DNA from: Aegilops tauschii subsp. strangulata
Lineage: Eukaryota > Streptophyta > Magnoliopsida > Poales > Poaceae
NCBI RefSeq assembly: GCF_002575655.3
Contig: NC_053037.3
Span: 444,013,793-444,077,792 of the forward strand
Length of the DNA: 64,000 bases
Direction of reading: 5' to 3'
Translations under genes and position numbers: made by a program
Notes under the pieces: model-generated
What the model was told of the DNA's origin: nothing
The model's database searches: none
Seen by the model: the letters and a program-made list of their open reading frames with translations, nothing else
In this document: positions 56,373 to 64,000 of the stretch, in pieces
Numbering within the stretch: the first letter of the stretch is position 1
How the letters are laid out: each line of letters starts with the position of its first letter

Positions 56373-59147
56373 TGTAGCGACCAGACCTCAAACAGTCGGT
56401 GCTGCTGTGCACCAGTGTCATCCCTGGATCAGTAATGCTGACACGCACAGTACAAATGGAGGATTTATAACAGAGTAGCAATCACACACTTATTACATCG
56501 AATATCTCAAAAGAGAATAAGTATGATAAATATGGCTTAAGGCCATCTAAAACGATAACAGCGGAAGGCTTCGAAGATAAGTGAGTCCATCAACTCCAAC
56601 GGCATCACTTAGTATAAGACCACGACCTAAGGCACCTTACTCGTCGTCTGAAAAGTCTGCAACATAAAACGTTGCAGCCCAAAAACGGGTCAGCACATGG
56701 AATATGCTGGCAATGTAACACATAGAGAAAGTAATGAACATAATAATGCTATACTACATGCATATATGGCTGGTGGAAAACTCTATGGTTACAGTTTTGC
56801 GGAAAGCCAATTTTTCCCTACTGCAAAGGAATAAATTTTATTTAACTATCATGGTGGTTGTTAAACATTGAGAAGGTACCTCCAACTCAATCCCAATTAA
56901 GTGTCATCATTAACCCAACAAAATTAGTTAAAGTAACATGGTGATGAGATTCACATGATAATCCAGGTACTAGATACTCAAGTTGTCCATAACCGGGGAC
57001 ACGTCTAACCATGATTAGTTTGTACACTCTGCAGAGGTTTGTGCACTTTTCCCCACAAGACTTGATCGCCTCCGCTTGATTCTTGCACTGGATGATGTTT
57101 GAGAAACGGATGACCGAGACACAGTCTTTCAGAAGCGTTAACTCTCTATTCCGGGTAGACCGTACCACCTACATCCCCTACATCTGCTAGTCTACCTCTT
57201 CAAGAGCTCACACAACTTAATCAACTATGCTAGAGCTCATAATAGCTTGTGGCTGCACACGGAAGTTTCTAGCATGAATAAACTCATGATCCCTTTGAGC
57301 CTGGGTGGCGGTCCATAGGATGATCGCACGGGTACCCCGGGATATCCAAAAATACAGGCAGCACTAGGTTCCCCAGGTGCCTCAATCCACCCAGATGTGA
57401 GTTTTAGTTGCCACCTTAAGTAAACCATTAATTAACAATCTCACATCTGTCATGAATATCTCTCAAACCCAATCCACGTCTACGAGCATAGCAATATAAG
57501 CAAACGTAGAAGTAACTCCCAAGGGTTTGATAAATAAAACAGGTAATAGGTACTACCTCAACTACTTCCCAATACCCACATTTAATTAGATCCTAACCAT
57601 GCAATGTTTGAGGATTGATCTAATGCAATAAAAACTGGGTATGGAAAAGTATGATCAAAGTGTTACTTGCCTTGCTGATGATCCGTGAAACCTAGAGATT
57701 CGAAGTAACAAGCGGCGCACTCCGGGTACTCTATCGCAAACAAACAAGCAAACAATAAGTACTCATCTAATGCACAGGTAAAACTCGAATAAAAGATCCA
57801 ACCAGAAAGTTCAACTTAAGAACTCCGGTGTGCAAAAAGAATCAAATCGAACGAAGCAACGAAGATCAAATGGCAAAAGAAACAAGCTTCATTTACTAAT
57901 CTGGATCTAGGTCAAATTTTACAGTAGCAAAAACTTGTTTGAGTAGGTTAAACGGAAAGAGAATTTCGAGACGAAACTCTAGGCGCTTGAATCGCCTGAT
58001 TCCGATAAACGAGCGAAAAGTTAAACGAAAACGAAGATCCGATCAGAAATCGAGATCTGGAATAATCGCGGAAAAATCCGACGAAAAAGAAAACTGATGA
58101 ACGGTTAAACGAACGAACGTTCGTTAACAGCGAAAATCCGATGAACACGTTCGTTAAAACGAACGGGTCGGTGAACGTTCACTAAATAATAAAACCGAAA
58201 AAAATAAACCGATCTAGGGTTTAGAAAAAAAAACGAACGTTTTTTTTAGAAAACCGGCAAGCGGCGGCGGATTGGTACCTCGTCGGGACGGGGCTCCGGC
58301 GGGGTCGGCGGGGCTCGGCGAGGGCGGCTTGGGGCGGCGGGGCTCGGGCGGGACTTGGGCGGTGAGGGGCGGGCTCCGGCGGCGGCGTACGGCGAGCGGG
58401 GCGGCGGGCTCGGGCGGCGGCGCTGCGGGCTCCGGCGGGGTCGGCTTGGGGCGGGGATGGGGTGAAGGGGGGGGCGGCGGCGGTATTTAAGATAGGGGGC
58501 TGCTGCCTTGGAGAAGGGGCAAGGCGGCGGCGGCCGTGCTTGCCACGGACTCGGGCGGCGGCGCTGCGTGCGCGCGAGGGAGATGGGGGAGGTGGGCCGG
58601 CTGGCTCGACTGGGCCTCGGCCCGGTCGGGCGCGGGTTTGTTTTGTTTTTGTTTTTTTTAATATTCCGCCGAATCTAAAAAAATCGCAGAAAAATAAATA
58701 AAAATCCAAAAATGATATAACAAATTTTCCCCGTCTAATAAAAATAATTAGAACAAGGTGAACATTTTTTTGACCCAAAAGTGCAGTTTTCAAAACGTGC
58801 AAAAAAAATTTAATGCAATAAAATTGCAAATAAAATCCGAATAAATTCCAATATATGATTTTAATATTTTTCCTCCAATATTTCAATTGTTTTGGAGAAG
58901 TCATATTTTCTCCTCTCATTTATTTTTAATATGAAATATTTTTCGGAGAGAAAAATAATTAAAACCAAAATCCTCGTTTTATTATTTGATGAAAATCAAA
59001 TATGAAAAATCGGGAAAATCCCCAACTCTCTCCGAGGGTCCTTGAGTTGCTTAGTATTTATCGAGGATTTGCCAAAATGCAATAAAATATGCTATGCAAT
59101 GATGATCTATTGTATAACATTCCAAATTGGAAATTTGGGATGTTACA
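56373..59147 (-). mobile_element. Probable solo LTR (about 2.8 kb) splitting the exonuclease pseudogene
   Basis: On the minus strand it starts TGTAACATCCCAAATTTCC and ends TGAGGTCTGGTCGCTACA, TG...CA ends of the style seen in many Triticeae Gypsy LTRs. AAGG (or AAAGG if the last A is counted outside) flanks both sides; removing the insert and one copy brings the exonuclease frame back in phase. A very GC-rich block (58262-58640) with GTATTTAAG beside it looks like the promoter part. No PBS, PPT or internal region. Confidence 0.65.
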
Positions 59148-59203
59148 AAGGGGAACTCCTTGCTGAAGTCCATATCCAGCAGGCTCACCCCTCGAATCGC
59201 CAT
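59148..59203 (-). pseudogene. WRN-like exonuclease copy 2, N-terminal piece
   Basis: The ATG at 59203 opens MAIRGVSLLDMDFSKEFP up to the solo LTR edge. The next codons lie at 56372. Upstream of the ATG no TATA is obvious. Confidence 0.6.
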
Positions 59204-59674
59204 TGGAGTCTCTTCAAGTGAACGAGTGTGTAGGCGGCGACAGCAGTTCGTTTTTCTGCTCTTGGGGAACTGGATTCAACAGTAAACTGAGTGTGTACAG
59301 GCGACAACAGTTACTACCCCTCCCTCGTCTGCTGCACGCCCGGCAGAAGATGCACCCTCGGCGCATTCAAACGCCTCCATTAAGAAACCTACTCCGGCCA
59401 CACGTCAGTTCACGAGCGGGTCTGTATTGGTCCTGTAATAACAGGAGTTAGTGGTCACTTTACTTAAATTTAATTAGCTTTAATAGAAATTTATACTTAA
59501 AACAAGCAATGCATTGGCTCGTTCTATCAGTGCCACAGGATCAACATGCACAACAATTAGAATTATTATTCTCAGGACGCACATGATTAGCACATTTGTC
59601 GCACTTTCACAAAGATAATACTACCAAGTTTGAACTGTTTGTTATGGTTGTTGTCCTCTGCATCATCATGCTGT
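59204..59674. other. No gene seen; 5' flank of the exonuclease copy
   Basis: GTGTGTAGGCGGCGACAGCAG and GTGTACAGGCGACAACAG (59228, 59291) are a degenerate repeat. Otherwise unremarkable. Confidence 0.3.
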
Positions 59675-59950
59675 GTTTCCCAGCTTGCAAGATTCAGAAC
59701 CAACAAATAAGATCCAAATAATAAGTACAACAAAGATGCCTACACATCTCATTGATTCCCAGCTTGCAGGATTCAGAACCAACAAATAAGATCCAAATAA
59801 TAAGTACAACAAAGATGCCAACACATCTCATTGATTCCCAGCTTGCAGGATTCAGAACCAACAAATGAGATTCAAATAATAAGTACAACAAAGATGCCTA
59901 CACATCTCATTGATTCCCAGCTTGCAAGATTCAGAACCAACCCATTAGAG
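59675..59950. repeat. 79-bp tandem repeat, 3.4 copies
   Basis: CCCAGCTTGCA(A/G)GATTCAG recurs at 59679, 59758, 59837 and 59916, an exact 79-bp period with very few differences. Confidence 0.95.
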
Positions 59951-60119
59951 CCTTTTGATAAAGTGAATATCGGGATTAAATCCATGTTGGCTAGCCATGT
60001 CATACAATCGAAGAACTTGGGGAATGCTCTTGACCGTCACAACATCTGTAGTTGAGTATTCATGTTTGCACACCAGAAACCAGGAGAGCATGACTTCACT
60101 TTAATAGTGGCCTCCTTTA

Positions 60120-60620
60120 CTCAACCTGCAGCTCCACTAGCATGAGGCCTGCCTGGAGTTCCATGATTCAATTCATGCGCCTTTTTCTGCAGTTCACCTG
60201 ATATGAAGCAAAGATTGCATCATTCAGCTAGCAAGAAGTACTTGCTCTCGTGAGCTGGCAGCTTCTTCTTTAGTAGTTGCACTAAAATTGAGGAACATTA
60301 AGGTTGGCTGTCCGGCTCATGTAAGCTGCAACTATAATTTTCTTATCCTTTTGTGCAGTTCCACTAAAATAAAGTGCCATTGTGGTGACAGTGACGACTC
60401 ATCTAGCAAAGGCTAATAAAATGTTGCACGAGATTACCAGCAGAACTTGACGGAGATTTTGGAAACTCCAATCACCATTTTGTGCAGTTCCACCAAAATT
60501 GAGAGATGTTGCCCACGTGACATTTTAGTTGAACTACACAAGACACTCATTCCAAAAAAGTGTTTTGTGTAGTTCACCAAAAGGTCACAATAGCAACAAG
60601 GTGAAATGGATATCCCTATC
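60120..60620. repeat. Dispersed GCAGTTCCACTAAAAT motif
   Basis: GCAGTTCCACTAAAAT, GCAGTTCCACCAAAAT, GTTGCACTAAAATTGAG and GTAGTTCACCAAAA recur about six times at irregular spacing. No ORF. Confidence 0.6.
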
Positions 60621-61181
60621 TGCACAAAAAGATAGAAAGTAAACAGTTGCTGTTCAATAAGAATATATGAAACATATACGAAATGAAAAGAAGCATCTTA
60701 ATTATGTTCATGGCAATCACGCAAGGATAGTAGAAATTTTAAAAAGTCAGCAATGCTTCATGTTACCAGAAGCATTACGATCAACAATGAGATTCCTCAA
60801 ATATGGGATTACTTTAATTGTGGCATTGCTTGTTTACCAGATACAGTAAATCAACAGCAGCTAAAGAGTTGGTTTAAGGGCATGGGACCATGGGGACACC
60901 AGGACACTGAGCAGCGTAAAGGAGCAACTTACTTGTCATACTGGGGAACATAGCAGGAGTGCCATTTGTAACACAGTTTAATTGCATCTTATCACTGGAG
61001 GCATTAGATTAACAATAACACTGGTTAGACATGTCCCTAAGGTAACAGTGTGATCGCTTCATTTTACATGCGCCCTTACATTAACAACAACAAAGGTTGG
61101 TATAAGGACATGCGACAGTGGACGCATCAGCACAATGTACCTACAAGGAGGCATAAAGTGGTGATGCAGAGTTTGTTCATG

Positions 61182-61445
61182 CTATGTGAGGGCAGCAAAT
61201 CTAATCCTGGAGACCTTTTACTATGTGAGGGCAGCAAACCTAATCCTGGAGACCTTGTACTATGTGAGGGCAGCAAATCTAATCGTGGAGACCTTTTACT
61301 ATGTGAGGGCAGCAAATCTAATCCTGGAGACCTTTTACTATGTGAGGGCAGCAAATCTAACCCTGAGACCTTTTACTATGTGAGGGCAGCAATTCTAATC
61401 CTCGAGACCTTTTACTATGTGAGGGCAACAAATCTAATCCTTGAC
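61182..61445 (+). repeat. 39-bp minisatellite, 7 copies
   Basis: CTATGTGAGGGCAGCAAATC starts at 61182, 61221, 61260, 61299, 61338, 61376 and 61415. The unit is 39 bp (13 codons, LCEGSKSNPGDLL in one frame); the fifth copy lacks one base, so the reading shifts to YVRAANLILETFY. Whether it is translated is doubtful. Confidence 0.95.
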
Positions 61446-61819
61446 ATACTCTGTTGACTTTTCCACCAGCCGCCACTTTCTATCCTTTTTTCAACCAATA
61501 ATAGAGGTTCCTTATCTAGTTTGTCCTGCGTTTTCCCATTATTTCCCTTTTCAACCAAGAGACCGGTTGGGTATCCGGTCTCTACTACTTTCACCATATT
61601 ATTTCCTCTTTGAATCAAGTCCTAGATTCATGCTACAACTTTCCCCCCTTTCTTCGTTGTTTGAACAAAGCCCTAGATTCGAATGCATGAAGTAGCTTTA
61701 CCTCTAATAATACTAAAAATTTAGGTGGCTTTGGAAGAGCTGATGGGAGTAGAAAAAGATGCACATGCAGACACATGGGGAGCTGGGGCAGTAGAGCAAG
61801 GCCGCTTTTGAAGAACTTA

Positions 61820-62175
61820 TACCTGAGGGTCGGTGGGATGTCGGCGGCGGCGGGTCGGATCTGCGGACAATACGGCAGGGAGGAAGAAGGGTCGGAGGAC
61901 CTCCCGAGTCGGCGCTGTGTCGGAGAAAACGGCACGGGCAGAGGATCGGGCCCGTCCGGCAGCTGTGGGTTTCCTCCCTCGCCGGTGATGACCGCGTGAA
62001 CGATGCACCTAGTCCTCTACACACACCAGCCGAAGGGATCCGGCCGTCTCTGTGACCAGCGGTGAGCAGAGAGAAAATGTCGCTACCGCTGTCTTGTTTA
62101 TATCTGGAGAGGATGAGAGAATGAAGAGAGCAACCCTAGTAAAGCAAGCGCTCAGGCCCCTGCGTACATATATAG
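61820..62175 (-). promoter_or_regulatory. Possible promoter and first exon of a minus-strand transcript
   Basis: On the minus strand a TATATATG motif (about 62174-62167) is followed by a GC-rich leader and, at about 61829-61822, the strong donor-like CTCAG/GTATAAGT. The segment is GC-rich against AT-rich sides, as in a grass 5' exon. No conserved protein is seen and the downstream exons are not identified, so it may be non-coding or a relic. Confidence 0.35.
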
Positions 62176-62179
62176 TGGA

Positions 62180-62285
62180 GTGATTATCTTTTTCTCTCCA
62201 CAACAAGCGTTTCAGTGATTATCTTTTTCTCTCCACAACAAGCGTTTCAGTGATTATCTTTTTCTCTCCACAACAAGCGTTTCAA
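62180..62285. repeat. 35-bp tandem repeat, 3 copies
   Basis: TGATTATCTTTTTCTCTCCA begins at 62181, 62216 and 62251, with identical units. Confidence 0.95.
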
Positions 62286-62616
62286 TTTGTGTACGTGGCA
62301 TTAAAGAAAAGAAACTCTCTATTTAAGGTGACTACCTGTACGACTCCTACTTACTACTACTACTAGTAGTATTGTTCACTTGTGCTCCCCGACCCTTCAT
62401 TCATTGAAAAACCCCACGGGTGAATAAACATACAGTACTAGTATTTATATAGAATGAACAAGCTCGAACTATTTTCGCGTAGTTAAAAGTTGAGGGCGGG
62501 GCTTTTCCCGGGCAGGGCGCGCGGCAGTTTTCACGTAGGTGGTTTGACAGAGAGGCGAGGAGGGCGAGGGAGTAGCGGATTCAACTTACTTACTGCTGGA
62601 AAGGTCGGGCTGTGCG

Positions 62617-63072
62617 ATTTGAACTCAACTAACCCAAAAATATCCAAACAGGAGGGTTAGTTTGGGTTAGTTTGAACTCAACTAACCCAAAAATATCCAA
62701 ACAGGAGGGTTAGTTTGGGTTACTGTTTGGATGCACATGTTAGAGTTAGTTAGGGTTAGTTTGAACTCAACTAACCCAAAAAAATCTAACCCACCCAAGA
62801 GGTGCTTATTTGGGTTAGTTCTTCTCGGGACACTAAAAAACACATTTTTCTCTCGCTCTCCCCGCAGCAGATCCCTCCCCACTTCCTCAAAGCTTCTCGT
62901 CCTCTCCCTCCCTCCCTCCCTCTCGCACTGCCCATGAAGGCACCTCGCGTATCCGCGCTCCATCTAGCCCTGTCATCCAAACACCTCTTTCGCTAGAGTT
63001 ACTTCAGGGTTAGTTCAGGATTAGAATCTAACTCTAACCTTTAACTGAGTTAGAGTATCCAAACAGGGCCTT
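62617..63072. mobile_element. Decayed foldback DNA transposon with CTGTTTGGAT ends
   Basis: Left CTGTTTGGATGCACATGTTAG (from 62723) and right end, reversed, GGCCCTGTTTGGATACTCTAA are inverted, and both continue into GTTAGAGTTAG. Two direct copies of a 52-bp unit (TTGAACTCAACTAACCC, 62618 and 62670) precede the left end. The type (hAT or PIF/Harbinger) is undecided because no clean target duplication is visible. Confidence 0.5.
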
Positions 63073-64000
63073 TGAGAGTGACGAGGAGGGAGAAGCGATA
63101 CGGGCTGCTGGATTACTAGAGATAGGTGTCGCACGGAAGCCAAGAAATATGCTGATAGCGTGGGTTAGCCATGTACTAGTATGATGTAACTACACTGGGC
63201 TGCCGTGTTTCGTACTCTTCCAGTCCACTGTGGAGATGATTGGTTGATTTTATATCGCTGAATAATATAAAATATTATGACTGCATATGCTCCACCCCGA
63301 GGTTCCTTGCTCCTTCTCGGTCGTCGGGAATCTATGTTCTTCCACTCTATTTTTTTACGTGAGCTTTGTTCATCCTTTTGCCAACACGCGACACATCTAG
63401 CATCAAGGTGCACGTGTCATGCAAGGATCGTTCCATCTATATGAAGAACACGTGGGACTGGAACTACGAGACGGACATGTACCCAGGAGTGGACGTGCGA
63501 ACCTGTGTAACGTAGCGCAGTAAGTGAAGTAGAAAGGCACAAATAGTATGAACATGCGTGGCATATAGGCATTTGTCTCTTACTACCACTAAATGTTGTA
63601 CGTGCAATGCCCGGTGATGTTATGGAGTACGTGACTAAGTACTCTACTACTACTATATTAATTGGAGGCACATATTAGGTTTTATATTTGTTTACGTGTA
63701 TGCCCCGAGACCTTCCAACTAGACGCGTCTTTCTCTCCGGGTCGCACTTTGTATCGTTCATACCACTAGTAGAGTAGTACTACTACGTGTGGTCTCCGAC
63801 CCAGAAGTGGAGACACTCTACCACGCTGTTCATGTCCCACTCCTTTCGCTGACGTGTGCGACATCCAGCACGTGCCGTGTGTTTGGCACTCCTTCGTCGT
63901 AAGAGTTGAAACGCTAGCATTCATTAGAAATAAAAAATAAATATAAATCACCAGTGATACTATACCACGCGGTTTCCTTGCTCCTCGATATCGGAAAAAA
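63073..64000. other. No supportable feature
   Basis: Short ORFs without domain signals. Runs of TACTAC/GTAGTA (63630-63660, 63768-63787) are the only noticeable pattern. Confidence 0.3.

Noticed and set aside
58221..58919. Minus-strand Pro/Arg/Ala-rich ORF of 232 codons
   Set aside because: It covers the GC-rich block of the solo LTR and has no domain.
1..64000. Bacterial-type systems (operons, defence islands, riboswitches)
   Set aside because: Spliced genes, LTR retrotransposons, MITEs and a Helitron show a plant nuclear genome; no prokaryotic layout is present.

Overview
This window looks like a heterochromatic, gene-poor stretch of a large grass genome, almost certainly a Triticeae species (wheat, Aegilops, rye or barley group). 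I recognise LTR and terminal signatures of typical Triticeae repeats: Sabrina-type and WHAM-type Gypsy elements, an Angela/WIS/BARE-group Copia element, CACTA elements, a Helitron, a Mutator-like element, Stowaway MITEs and a LINE. Family names are from memory of the signatures and are given cautiously. I see no intact host gene. All coding sequence I can support belongs to mobile elements or is a broken gene or gene fragment.

Layout. 1-1955: 3' half of a Gypsy element (+) with a tRNA-Lys-like relic inside, inserted into the gag of a Sabrina-type element (-) whose LTR runs to about 3690. 3691-19362: CACTA-like territory. It holds a minus-strand ORF cut in two by a WHAM-type solo LTR (5398-16439, perfect CGGGG target duplication), a broken WRN-like 3'-5' exonuclease (17983-18918), a Stowaway MITE and a CACTA terminus ending GTAGTG at 19362. 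The solo LTR itself carries a complete 9.5-kb non-autonomous Tat-like Gypsy element (5889-15363) with a gag on the minus strand, a multi-exon antisense gene on the plus strand, and two tandem arrays where pol would be expected. One array is built from an 82-bp piece that reads as ribosomal protein L26. 19363-23611: AT-rich repeats, a palindromic CGATAA cluster and a Mutator-like foldback. 23612-24713: Helitron with a captured gene fragment. 25354-28140: decayed MULE transposase.

30238-41630: a WHAM-type element (-), gag-pro only, whose approx. 3.1-kb gag-pro block is tandemly duplicated and whose left LTR has a PPT on one side and a PBS on the other, so it was part of a multimer. It sits in a LINE whose pieces flank it. 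42458-50258: a Copia element (-) whose left LTR is a tandem run of three LTR units. It is interrupted at 50259 by a CACTA element (50259 to at least 54850) rich in short repeats and in a four-fold repeated approx. 430-bp module. 55719-59203: a second WRN-like exonuclease pseudogene (-), split by a solo LTR. 59204-64000: low-copy-looking sequence with several minisatellites, a possible first exon on the minus strand and a decayed foldback transposon.

The insertions give a relative order of events. The Tat element is younger than the WHAM solo LTR, which is younger than the CACTA-like host sequence. The CACTA at 50259 is younger than the Copia element, which is younger than (or joined to) the LINE. 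Several stops (13099 and 18253; possibly 18148 and 39685) look like C-to-T changes, as expected in methylated DNA.
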